From assembly GCF_015210005.1 (NCBI RefSeq), contig NZ_MU158697.1, positions 124,001-188,000 of the forward strand: a stretch of 64,000 bases of DNA, written 5' to 3'. The notes beneath the pieces were generated by a model that was given only the letters and a program-made list of their open reading frames with translations, had not been told where the DNA came from and ran no database searches. A program made the position numbers and the translations under genes. Origin of the DNA: Sphingobacterium hungaricum (lineage in GTDB: Bacteria > Bacteroidota > Bacteroidia > Sphingobacteriales > Sphingobacteriaceae). Positions 9,990 to 19,069 of the stretch are shown here, one piece after another; position 1 is the stretch's first letter, and each line of letters opens with the position of its first letter.

Positions 9990-11786
9990 TTATTCTGAAT
10001 AAATAAAATTGAACCTTCCGCCAGGGGCAACATCCCCATTCACATAAAAATCCATGATATTTCCGTTCTCTTGCATATTGTCGCTCCATTTAAACTCGAA
10101 GTCTAATTTTTTATTCAGCAAATTTAGTTGCGAACGTTTAATGGCTATTTCTAATTTATTATTGCGAACGGTAAAAGGTACTTCAGCAACGACTTCCCAT
10201 TCCCAGCGATTTCCAACATTTCGCTCAACAATTGCTTTTCCCGTTTTGGGGTTGATCCGGTTAATGACAAAATCATATCCATTCCATCCTGACGATTTGC
10301 TTCGATCCAAATCGAGAAATAAGAGCATCCAATTTCGGTCTGTAGACGAAGTTAGTGCCTCAGCGGTTTCTACATAAAAGAAAATAGTTTCATTATCCCG
10401 AGCGACTTTTGCTCCTACTAGATCATTTCTTCCTGTAGTATTTGTGTAGTGCTCGTCATATCGTCCTTCATGATTTCGATGGGCCGTATTTCCTTTGTAA
10501 TGCTGGTAAAACGGAAAGACCTGATCCCAAGCATTTGCCTTTCCCAGCACAATGGTCTTAGGTGAAGAAACCGCCTGAACAGGCTGCATTCCTTTGAACT
10601 TTCTCACATTGTCGATCAGTTGCATATAATATACATCACCTTTATCTCCCCAGCCTTTATTTGGTTCAATATCTCTGCTATGCTCCCAATCAAATTGATC
10701 GACAAACGAAAAAGGATCTCCAGTCCAACTGTCTTTTGGCAGCCATTGCCCAGCAATAAATTCATTAAATCCAGTAACAAATACCAGTTCTGGATCGAGC
10801 TCAAAAGCTCGATCCCATTGTTCTTGAAAATTCCATCCGTATAAATAACCATCCACTCGAGGATCGAATCCGTTTTTAAAGCTAAAGCTTCTTCCTTGAG
10901 CATCTTTTAGATTAAATGCAGAGCAATGTCCATTCGTTTCTGGACTTGCATTCTGCGCAACTCCGACAGCAACTTGTTCGTAACCGCCCTGACTATTTTG
11001 GACATATCCTTTCTGAGGATAATTTTCTAGCCAAGCCCATTGATCTTTCCGAGTGGGGCCGTCAACATAATCAGGTTGCCCAGGCCTAAACGTGAAAAAA
11101 TCCCGGATTTCAACATCTAGACCCTCATTGGTCAAGTTATCTGGATAAGCCATGATCCCAGGTTTACCTTTCCAGTAAAACCATAAATCTTCATGCTTTT
11201 TGACTTTGTACAAATTCTTAAACAATTCTCTCAGAGAAACCAATGAGTTTTGCATTGGCCCAAAGGGCAACATAAATGCAATCTTTGGAACATTGACACC
11301 ATCCGATTTGGCTTGTGCCCATGTTTCTAACAAAGCTTCGTATGATTCTCGCCACAGCAATGAACCATTCGTGCAGTCGAAAAATACGACATCGACTTTT
11401 GCATCAGCCAACATTTCAGCATGTTTTCTCAACACCCATTTATCCGTTGTTTTGTAATAGCCTAACAAGGGTTGTTCCCAAAAGAAAAACCCAGGTTTCT
11501 TTGTTCCCCAAGCAAAATGATTGTAGTCTTTCATTGCCTCTGGATAATCTCTCACAATCTCGGTGATGTTCTTTACTTGATAATTTTTATCATCATTCCC
11601 TTGATGCCATGTCCAATAGAACATAGCCACGAATTTGTCTTTCTTAATTGGGTTTTCTGTCGCATCTTGCCGTACCTTTCTTCCAAGCGCATCCGTAGCT
11701 GCCCAGCTATCGGGATTTATTTGGCCAATTGCACTATTGATAGTTAATAGCGCTAAGAAAGGCAAAGCAGGTTTTAATAGTTTCAT
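9990..11786 (-). CDS. GH71/99-like secreted glycoside hydrolase (paralogue)
   Basis: 598 residues with signal peptide (LLKPALPFLALLTINSAIGQ). Architecture is the same as the neighbour at 8190-9929: FVAMFYWTWHQGND, FFFWEQPLLGYYKTTDKW, MLADAKVDVVFFDCTNG, FVTGFNEFIAGQW (Glu near residue 342; FNEF replaces WNEW), then a CBM9-like C-terminus with GAKVARDNETIFFYVET. The two proteins look like an old tandem duplication. It lies 23 nt downstream of a SusD gene. A GH71/99-like function is inferred from motifs; no activity can be assigned. Confidence 0.72.
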   Translation of the reverse strand: MKLLKPALPFLALLTINSAIGQINPDSWAATDALGRKVRQDATENPIKKDKFVAMFYWTWHQGNDDKNYQVKNITEIVRDYPEAMKDYNHFAWGTKKPGFFFWEQPLLGYYKTTDKWVLRKHAEMLADAKVDVVFFDCTNGSLLWRESYEALLETWAQAKSDGVNVPKIAFMLPFGPMQNSLVSLRELFKNLYKVKKHEDLWFYWKGKPGIMAYPDNLTNEGLDVEIRDFFTFRPGQPDYVDGPTRKDQWAWLENYPQKGYVQNSQGGYEQVAVGVAQNASPETNGHCSAFNLKDAQGRSFSFKNGFDPRVDGYLYGWNFQEQWDRAFELDPELVFVTGFNEFIAGQWLPKDSWTGDPFSFVDQFDWEHSRDIEPNKGWGDKGDVYYMQLIDNVRKFKGMQPVQAVSSPKTIVLGKANAWDQVFPFYQHYKGNTAHRNHEGRYDEHYTNTTGRNDLVGAKVARDNETIFFYVETAEALTSSTDRNWMLLFLDLDRSKSSGWNGYDFVINRINPKTGKAIVERNVGNRWEWEVVAEVPFTVRNNKLEIAIKRSQLNLLNKKLDFEFKWSDNMQENGNIMDFYVNGDVAPGGRFNFIYSE

Positions 11787-11809
11787 AGATTTGATTTAGC
11801 TTTAAAAAA

Positions 11810-13996
11810 TTATTCTAACCATCCAGGATTTTGCCAGTTTTCGCCAGTAAGGCGCAATACTTTATCCACTTCGCTTTTATTTATCGGGTAAAGCAAAAAT
11901 TTATCCTCCCAAGCATTTCTATTTTCAAATTTGAAACGAGTATAGGTGAAGTTATTTCCTACTTTTTCAATTCTCATTCCAGTAACAAATCGATCCGTCT
12001 GTTCCAGAATTTTCCATCTTCTCACATCGAAATACCGATGATCTTCGAAAGCAAATTCGATTCTCCGTTCATTTCTGTAGCGAAGTTCAAATTGTTCTTT
12101 TGATAAACCAGCTGGAATCTCAGGCATACCTGCTCGAGCTCTTACAAAATTAACCGCATCGCGTGCGCTCATCATTTGATTGCCAACAGCAATTTTAACA
12201 TCAGGTCCATGAGATTGGTAAGCAGATTCAGCAAAGTTCAAATAGATTTCGGCCAACCTGAATAATCTCATGAATCCATCCGCCACGCTATTGAGATTGG
12301 AAGAATGGCTGAAATATTTTTTCAAGTAATAACCCGTTCTTGTGTTTTTTCTGCTGTTATTTGATATTTGATCATTTCCTCCAACAAAAGTTTCCACTAA
12401 ATTTGACGAGGCAACAGACTGTTCGATCAATTTAATATTTCGAATACGAATAGATCTATTTCCGTCAACACCCACATCAAACCGCAAGTTATTTCCGCTT
12501 TTGCCCCAATTTAGCCTTGCCACACTTGCTGAAATATCGATGGTATGTTTTGTCCAATCCGCAGCCGCAGGAATATTAGGATAGGTAGTCGATCGGCCTC
12601 CAGCGATAGGACTAAAGAATAATTCTGGCCTATTGATGCCTGTTGTGCTTTGGTACTCAAATTCCAGGGTAATGCTTGGGAAAAGCTTCAAATCTGCAGT
12701 CAGTGGCGAAGTTTGTATAAATGGATCACCGCCAGTAGTAGCGATATCGTAATAGCCATTCTCTTCTTTTATGACCATTTGATTTGCCGTTCCCAGCTGT
12801 AAAGTGATGGGATATTCTTCATATCCTTGTTCTCTCGAAGTTTTGGACGCACCGTTAAAAAATATTGATGCGTAAAATCTAGGATCTCTGCCAACATAAG
12901 GATTATTCGGATCGTATCCAGAAGCTGTATTGATATTTGGCAACAACTTATCAGCATCTTGATATCCGAGAATAGGTGACTGTCCATTCGCCATCTCGTA
13001 AGCATCCACCAAACCTTGTGTAGGACAATGTCCCGCACGCTCTTGATTGGCCGTAGATGGCAAACCTGCGTATCGCCAAACTTCCTGACGCCCTCCCAGC
13101 CCATAGATTGTTTCTTTGTCGACTGAACGCTGATCATCTGGATTTGTTAAAAAGTATAAGGCATACGAATTTTCAGCATTTCCAGCTGTTGGTTGAACAT
13201 CAAACAATTTATAGTCATTAGCCAATAGCGCACCCAAAGCTTCTGCATTTATTGCTGTTGCACTTTCAGCGGTAATCGAACCGTCAGAAAATAATGGACT
13301 TGATGCATATGTAATCGCTTGTGAAATAATCGCGTATGGAACTCCGCGTGTCATCATCCTAAACTGATTATCGTAAATATTCCAAGAAAATCCATCTTGT
13401 TCATTGGGCGCGGCCAAAGCTTCCCGGCAATCTTGGATGATAAACTGAAGAATCTCGGCAACCGAAGCTTTTCTGATGCTTGTGTAATCTGATCCGACAG
13501 GAAGTTCTTTATCTATCAAAGGAACTGAGCCGTATCTTTTTACCAGCTGTAAATAATAAAGAGCTCGCAGGGCATGCGCTTGTGCTTTCCAGCCTGCTTT
13601 TGTTGTTTCTGAAGCAAAGGCCGTCGAAGTTGGAATGTTTTCAATAAATACATTACATTTTCGAATTCCTTGGTACAATTGTCCCCAAGGACTTCCATCT
13701 GGCGACACCGATCCAAAATTTGAGGACGTTACATTGCCATTGTACCAGTTCAGGAATTGATTCCCAGAAATAATGACTTCTGAATCCTGAGCTTCATCGG
13801 TAAATGATGACCGGCTCAATATCGGGGAAACAGCATAGCCATAACAGGAATTTAAATAACCCCGAGTTCGATTGTAATCGCTAAAAACTTCTTCCATCGT
13901 AATTCTTCCATCCAATGGTAAATCAAGTTGTTTGTTACAAGAAATACATAGAAAAACTACACAAACGCCAATAATATTTTTAAATTTCTTAACCAT
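11810..13996 (-). CDS. SusD/RagB-family glycan-binding lipoprotein with inserted beta domain
   Basis: Outer-membrane surface lipoprotein that captures glycan for the paired SusC channel. Signal and lipobox CISC give Cys20. SusD features include RITMEEVFSDYNRTRGYLNS, WKAQAHALRALYYLQLVKRY and the C-terminal RLAEIYLNFAES and NERRIEFAFEDHRYFDVRRW segments. At 728 residues it is larger than the partner SusD in this operon (about 630). The surplus is a stretch at roughly residues 400-530 rich in beta strands (SITLEFEYQSTTG, WTKHTIDISASV, LRFDVGVDGNRSIRIRNIKL), resembling a carbohydrate-binding jelly-roll domain inserted in the SusD fold. It starts 10 nt after the SusC gene. Confidence 0.9.
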   Translation of the reverse strand: MVKKFKNIIGVCVVFLCISCNKQLDLPLDGRITMEEVFSDYNRTRGYLNSCYGYAVSPILSRSSFTDEAQDSEVIISGNQFLNWYNGNVTSSNFGSVSPDGSPWGQLYQGIRKCNVFIENIPTSTAFASETTKAGWKAQAHALRALYYLQLVKRYGSVPLIDKELPVGSDYTSIRKASVAEILQFIIQDCREALAAPNEQDGFSWNIYDNQFRMMTRGVPYAIISQAITYASSPLFSDGSITAESATAINAEALGALLANDYKLFDVQPTAGNAENSYALYFLTNPDDQRSVDKETIYGLGGRQEVWRYAGLPSTANQERAGHCPTQGLVDAYEMANGQSPILGYQDADKLLPNINTASGYDPNNPYVGRDPRFYASIFFNGASKTSREQGYEEYPITLQLGTANQMVIKEENGYYDIATTGGDPFIQTSPLTADLKLFPSITLEFEYQSTTGINRPELFFSPIAGGRSTTYPNIPAAADWTKHTIDISASVARLNWGKSGNNLRFDVGVDGNRSIRIRNIKLIEQSVASSNLVETFVGGNDQISNNSRKNTRTGYYLKKYFSHSSNLNSVADGFMRLFRLAEIYLNFAESAYQSHGPDVKIAVGNQMMSARDAVNFVRARAGMPEIPAGLSKEQFELRYRNERRIEFAFEDHRYFDVRRWKILEQTDRFVTGMRIEKVGNNFTYTRFKFENRNAWEDKFLLYPINKSEVDKVLRLTGENWQNPGWLE

Positions 13997-14006
13997 AATA
14001 AATTAA

Positions 14007-17000
14007 TTAGAAAACTAGATTAAGTCCAAAATTGTACACTCTATAAACTGGTATTGCACCGAATCCGCTATCTGCTTCCGGGCCAAAGTCATCCGATTTC
14101 ATGTTGTGCCATGTCAATAAGTTTTGACCGCTAACGCGCACCACGATTCTTTGAGCGCCAATGCGTTGAACAAAACTATTCTCTAGGCTATACGATAGCT
14201 CCACGTTTTTCAATCGAAGGTAACTTCGGTTATACACGAAATATTCATTGTTCTGATGACTTGCTGAAGCTGTTGTGGATAAGGATGGATAGCCTATTTC
14301 CGCACCACTTTCATATCGTTCTGGAGTCCAGCTATTTTGATGAAAAGAGCCATAAATACCCTCGAAATGCTGCTCGTGAACTCCCCAGCCATTCATTATC
14401 CGAGAATAACCTGCTAAACCCTGAAAAAGAACATGTAAACTGAAGTTTTTATAGCTAGCATTTGAATATATTCCATAGTAATGGTTTGGAATAGAACCTG
14501 TTCCCAAAGGAACACGATCGCGGTCATCAATGATTCCGTCATCATTTAAATCTTGGTACAGAAAATCACCAAGACGTTTCTTTTGTTCATATTGAGGACT
14601 ATTCGCTAATTCATCCGCTGTGTTGATGTATCCGTTTCCATTGGAATAATCGATAAGATAACCAAAAGCTTGCCCGACTGAAAATCCTTCAGAACGGTAT
14701 GGGTGAATGTAATCTTCGGCACGCTGTACCTCATTGTTACTGATTACTTTGTTGCGAGTATAGCTATACATTCCTCCAACTGAAACTGTTGTATTTCTAT
14801 TAAAAGCTTTAGTTGCTTCCAATGTAATTTCCAATCCTTTATTCTCAAATTTACCAACGTTGATGTTTGGGTAATTCCCTAAAGGTATTCCCTGAAATTC
14901 TGGAACATATGCCGTAGCTCCGACCATCATGTTGTCCATCTTTTCATCAAAAAAGTCAGCAGATAATGAAATCAAATTAAATAGTCCGATATCAATCCCT
15001 ACATTTCTTTTAGTCGAAACCTCCGCGGCATAGCGAGCATTTCCGTACGCATTTTCATTAATGTTATATTGCAAGTAAGGGATGTATCCACCACGATTGA
15101 CCGTAATATTATCTACGTATGAAAATCGGCCTTGCCCATTTTGATCTGTTGCTGTTCTTGCCCATGAACCTCTGAACCGCAGATCTGAAAGAAGCTGATT
15201 ATTTTTCAGAAATGCTTCCTCACTTACATTCCATGCTAGCGAAACTCCGGGAGTAAACGTATAGCGCTGATCGCGAGCAAATTGTTCGGAACCAGAATAC
15301 CCACCAATCAATTCTACGGCATATCGATCATCGTAAGAATAACTTCCTTTCAATGCCGAGCTCATTCGATTGTATGGAAATAAGTTTGGAGCGCCAGTAT
15401 CGGTTTTTGTCAAATTTTGATAGAACCAATAAGCGACCGCCGACACATCGTGTTTACCAAATTGCTGTTGATAATTTACTTTTCCTTGATAGGATAAATG
15501 ATAATAATATGAATGTGTTTTAGAATATGCCAATGGACTATTCACATTATTAAAAACAGGGTTAAACACCAATTCATCTAGGTTAGTCGTATTGCGTTTT
15601 AGCCGCGCATAATCTTGTAAAGTACTTAAACTTCCAACAGAATTTGTTTGGTATGCGAACAAAGCAGATGAAGAAAGTCCAGACAACAAGAAGCTCATGT
15701 CGAGTTCTAAACCAATTTGCGAATTAATATTGGTCACTGTATGATTTCTATACCCCCTTCTATTCAACATTCCGTATGTAGTTGCAGATACGTCTCCGGA
15801 TGTAATAACTTGTTGGCTTGTCGGCAGTTCCTCTCCCGTTATAGGATCATAGGCCTCTGGCGTTATCGGACCATACATGGTCGGTGGTAACTGAAAAATA
15901 CTTCCATAAACTGTTTGGTTTCCTTCTCCTGGTGTATGTTCACGTTTGACATTTCCTGCAAGCCTAACAAATGATTTTAGGTATTTATTTAAGTTTATAT
16001 CCAAATTGGACCTGAAATTAACCCACACATTGTATGGATTCGGATTGTAATCTTCTTGATCAGTTTTAAAGAATCCGCTTTGATGCATAAAATTAACGTT
16101 CGAGTAATACCGAACACGGTCATTGCCTCCCGAAACGTTTAATGCAACACGCTGCATAGATGACATGGGTTTAAAATAGTAGTCATACCAATTATTATTT
16201 GGATACAAAGAATCTGTTTGAAGCCTGAATTTTTCAATTTGATCTTCAGTAAACAATGGTTTATAATTACTTTCAGATCCAAAATCATTGAACCAAGCCT
16301 GTTGCCTCATGGTAGCATAATCTGCCGATGAATACATAATGGGTGTGGTAGTAACTTGTTGAATGGAATGGTCCAGCGTAGTTGAAATGTTTATTGGTCC
16401 TTTTTTTCCCATTTTTGTTTGAACCAATATGACTCCATTGGCACCCAAAATTCCATACATAGCTTGGGATGCGCCATCTTTTAAAACAGATACGGATTCA
16501 ATTTCATTTGCTGAAATATATTCTAAAGATTGTGCGCTATTGTAAGGAATCATTATCCCATCGATCATTATCAACGGGCCTAATGAACGGGTTGACGAAA
16601 TCCCTCGAACAAGTAAATTTGTTGTTGCCCTAGATAATTCTGATGAGGTTTCCTGTGTCGTCAGCCCACTTAATCGTCCGGCCAATGACATGGATAGATT
16701 AGCGACCGGCGAATGCTCTAGGGTAGTTCCGTTAACCGAGGAAACAGCGCCGCCGAAGTTCTTTCTTCGTTTGCTGTCCCAGCCTAATTGAACGACTTGG
16801 TCGACATTATGGATATTTCGTTCCAATTTTATTCTATTGTTATTTAAGTCACTAATGGAGAAAACTTGACTTTTATAGCCATCGTATTGAATATTCAATT
16901 CTTGACTCTGGTCGTTTAGTTGTAATGAAAAATCTCCTTTCATATCGGTGGACGTTCCATTTTTTCCTTTGCTCGATAAGATTGTGACGCCAAACAATGG

Positions 17001-17126
17001 TTTATCAAATTCATCTGTCACCTTACCCGAAATAATAACTCCACTTTGCTGAGCAAAAATTAAATTGCTATACACTAGCATGGCTAGCATAAAGAATATA
17101 TTGAGTAGAATATGCTGTATTTTCAT
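14007..17126 (-). CDS. SusC/RagA-family TonB-linked outer-membrane transporter
   Basis: 1039-residue TonB-dependent importer for oligosaccharides. After the signal peptide (ending LIFAQ) comes a carboxypeptidase-regulatory-like domain (VIISGKVTDEFDKPLFGVTI), a plug domain (SLAGRLSGL, MIDGIMIPYNSAQSLEYI, VSVLKDGASQAMYGILGANG) and the 22-strand barrel ending in YNFGLNLVF. The usual LVVVGYG-like box is degenerate here (VVQLGWDSKRRKNFGGAVSS). It pairs with the SusD gene 10 nt downstream and follows the first SusC/D pair by 36 nt, so all four genes probably form one transcript. Confidence 0.93.
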   Translation of the reverse strand: MKIQHILLNIFFMLAMLVYSNLIFAQQSGVIISGKVTDEFDKPLFGVTILSSKGKNGTSTDMKGDFSLQLNDQSQELNIQYDGYKSQVFSISDLNNNRIKLERNIHNVDQVVQLGWDSKRRKNFGGAVSSVNGTTLEHSPVANLSMSLAGRLSGLTTQETSSELSRATTNLLVRGISSTRSLGPLIMIDGIMIPYNSAQSLEYISANEIESVSVLKDGASQAMYGILGANGVILVQTKMGKKGPINISTTLDHSIQQVTTTPIMYSSADYATMRQQAWFNDFGSESNYKPLFTEDQIEKFRLQTDSLYPNNNWYDYYFKPMSSMQRVALNVSGGNDRVRYYSNVNFMHQSGFFKTDQEDYNPNPYNVWVNFRSNLDINLNKYLKSFVRLAGNVKREHTPGEGNQTVYGSIFQLPPTMYGPITPEAYDPITGEELPTSQQVITSGDVSATTYGMLNRRGYRNHTVTNINSQIGLELDMSFLLSGLSSSALFAYQTNSVGSLSTLQDYARLKRNTTNLDELVFNPVFNNVNSPLAYSKTHSYYYHLSYQGKVNYQQQFGKHDVSAVAYWFYQNLTKTDTGAPNLFPYNRMSSALKGSYSYDDRYAVELIGGYSGSEQFARDQRYTFTPGVSLAWNVSEEAFLKNNQLLSDLRFRGSWARTATDQNGQGRFSYVDNITVNRGGYIPYLQYNINENAYGNARYAAEVSTKRNVGIDIGLFNLISLSADFFDEKMDNMMVGATAYVPEFQGIPLGNYPNINVGKFENKGLEITLEATKAFNRNTTVSVGGMYSYTRNKVISNNEVQRAEDYIHPYRSEGFSVGQAFGYLIDYSNGNGYINTADELANSPQYEQKKRLGDFLYQDLNDDGIIDDRDRVPLGTGSIPNHYYGIYSNASYKNFSLHVLFQGLAGYSRIMNGWGVHEQHFEGIYGSFHQNSWTPERYESGAEIGYPSLSTTASASHQNNEYFVYNRSYLRLKNVELSYSLENSFVQRIGAQRIVVRVSGQNLLTWHNMKSDDFGPEADSGFGAIPVYRVYNFGLNLVF

Positions 17127-17162
17127 GTATAATCTGTTGTACTTATTAATTAAGAAAAAGAA

Positions 17163-19058
17163 TTACCAACCTGGATTTTGCCAATTTAATCCTGTAATGC
17201 TTCGCAAACGGTCAGCTTCCAGTAAAGGTATCGGCATCAATAAACTGCGATTGGAGAAATTTGACCTAGACAATGCCCGCACCGTTCTTCTTCTATAGGT
17301 ATAACTTCCGTTCGGATTACGCGTAATTTCGGCAGCTGTTACCCAAGCATCTGTTTCTGAGAGATCATCAGTTGGGTTGCTCCATCTGCGGACATCAAAA
17401 TATCGATTTTCTTCAAAAGCCAACTCCACGCGCCGCTCATTCTTTATGCGAAGCAATAGGTCTTCTTTAGACAAGCCAGATGGAATAGGGGGCATATTCA
17501 CACGTGCCCTAATTTCATTCACTGCGTTTTCAGCATCTGTAAAATGACCAGCTTCGGCAGCTGCTTCAGCATAGTTCAAGATAATTTCGCCTAGCCTAAA
17601 TAATTTATAATTTGCTCCAGCAATCGGATTATCATTTCCAGAATTAGGATGTAAAAATTTACGATGATAATACCCCGTACGAGTTGCTTTTCTGGCTGTT
17701 GCACTGATACCAGTTTGGGGTTCGCCAACATACGTGCTGATTATACGTGTACGGTTCCCAATTCCACCTGGATAGTTTTCAGGTGAGTCTGGACTTTCAA
17801 TAAAATTCCATAGTGCTTTTCTCTTAGAACCGTTGTAATAAATGGATGCATAGAATCGCGGATCTCGGTTTGCATAAGGATCAAGTGGGTTGTACAGCGT
17901 ATTGTTGGAATTATAATTTGGCTGTAAATGTTTCTCATCTAAATAAGGCTGTTTCAGATTTAGAACAGGTTGTCCATCAGAAGTTTCGTAGGCATCCACC
18001 ATTTCTTGTGTAGGATTTGTTCCTGATTTGTACCCATCTTGCGCACCTATTCCATCAATGTTCCAGATATTTCCCTGTCCCTCTCGGCTTTGAAAAATTG
18101 TCTCCATGTCTATTTGGGATATGCCAAATGACATTCCTTGAGTGAAGTACTCATTATAAAGAGCTGCATATGCATCGTTGTTCGGGCCGAAAAACGAAGT
18201 CGTAGATTGATAAGTTTGAGGATAGTTTATTTTATTGTACAGTGCATAACCGTTGCGTTTCAGATTTTCAACTGCTGTCTTATTTGCTTGGTAAGCTTCT
18301 TCCCAATAATTTTCACCTGAATTAAATAAAGGACTTGCTGCAAAAAGAAGCATCTTAGATTTAATTGCTTCGGCTAGAGCTTTTGTGACCCGATAGCTTT
18401 CTCCCGTAGTAATGCGCCAAGGAAGTTCTGATGTAGCCAATGCAACATTACAATCTTCTTCAATAAATTTAGCTACTTCATAATAGGAAGCTTTTACGAC
18501 TTCGCTAAAATCCTGCTCAAAACTATACGGCTCTCGCGTAATCGGAAGCACTGCGCCATACCATTTTAATAATTCATGATAATAATAAGCGCGCAATAAA
18601 TGCGCCTCGGCCTTCCATCTACGGCGCTCCTCTTCTGAAGTAACTACGGCATTATCGATGCGGCTGATAAATACTGTACAATTTCGTATCGCATTCCAAT
18701 ACCTTGCCCAATATTGGCCATTTCCTGCTTCTACACTTCCTGGAACTTCCGCTGGATGATTTAGAGCAGAAACATTTCCATTGTAAATACGGCCTGTGGT
18801 CAAGGTAGGCTCTGCTTCAGCATCCGCGTCCCAAGCTTCATCGCTCCATACAACTGGTCCCCGCATCCAAAAGAAATATCGCGCACCTTTACCGGGAATA
18901 TTGTTGTAGCAGCTATTTAGAAATGCTCCGACCTTGACGGGATCTTCAAAAATTTCATCCATGCTAATTTTTCCATCAGGTGCTGAATCCAATGTTTTGT
19001 TACATGAAATGAATGCGATCAATAACAAAAGGAAATAAGGTTTATATAGTAATTTCAT
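17163..19058 (-). CDS. SusD/RagB-family glycan-binding lipoprotein
   Basis: Surface lipoprotein partner of the SusC at 19070-22237. The signal (KLLYKPYFLLLLIAF) ends with lipobox AFISC, Cys19 counted from the ATG at 19058. An alternative ATG at 19070 overlaps the SusC stop codon (TAATG) and adds four residues; the later ATG gives the more typical signal peptide. Typical SusD segments are ISMDEIFEDPVKVGAFLNSC, WKAEAHLLRAYYYHELLKWY, RLGEIILNYAEAAAE and NERRVELAFEENRYFDVRRW. It lacks the inserted beta domain seen in the second SusD. Confidence 0.92.
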   Translation of the reverse strand: MKLLYKPYFLLLLIAFISCNKTLDSAPDGKISMDEIFEDPVKVGAFLNSCYNNIPGKGARYFFWMRGPVVWSDEAWDADAEAEPTLTTGRIYNGNVSALNHPAEVPGSVEAGNGQYWARYWNAIRNCTVFISRIDNAVVTSEEERRRWKAEAHLLRAYYYHELLKWYGAVLPITREPYSFEQDFSEVVKASYYEVAKFIEEDCNVALATSELPWRITTGESYRVTKALAEAIKSKMLLFAASPLFNSGENYWEEAYQANKTAVENLKRNGYALYNKINYPQTYQSTTSFFGPNNDAYAALYNEYFTQGMSFGISQIDMETIFQSREGQGNIWNIDGIGAQDGYKSGTNPTQEMVDAYETSDGQPVLNLKQPYLDEKHLQPNYNSNNTLYNPLDPYANRDPRFYASIYYNGSKRKALWNFIESPDSPENYPGGIGNRTRIISTYVGEPQTGISATARKATRTGYYHRKFLHPNSGNDNPIAGANYKLFRLGEIILNYAEAAAEAGHFTDAENAVNEIRARVNMPPIPSGLSKEDLLLRIKNERRVELAFEENRYFDVRRWSNPTDDLSETDAWVTAAEITRNPNGSYTYRRRTVRALSRSNFSNRSLLMPIPLLEADRLRSITGLNWQNPGW

Positions 19059-19069
19059 AATTTTTAGCA

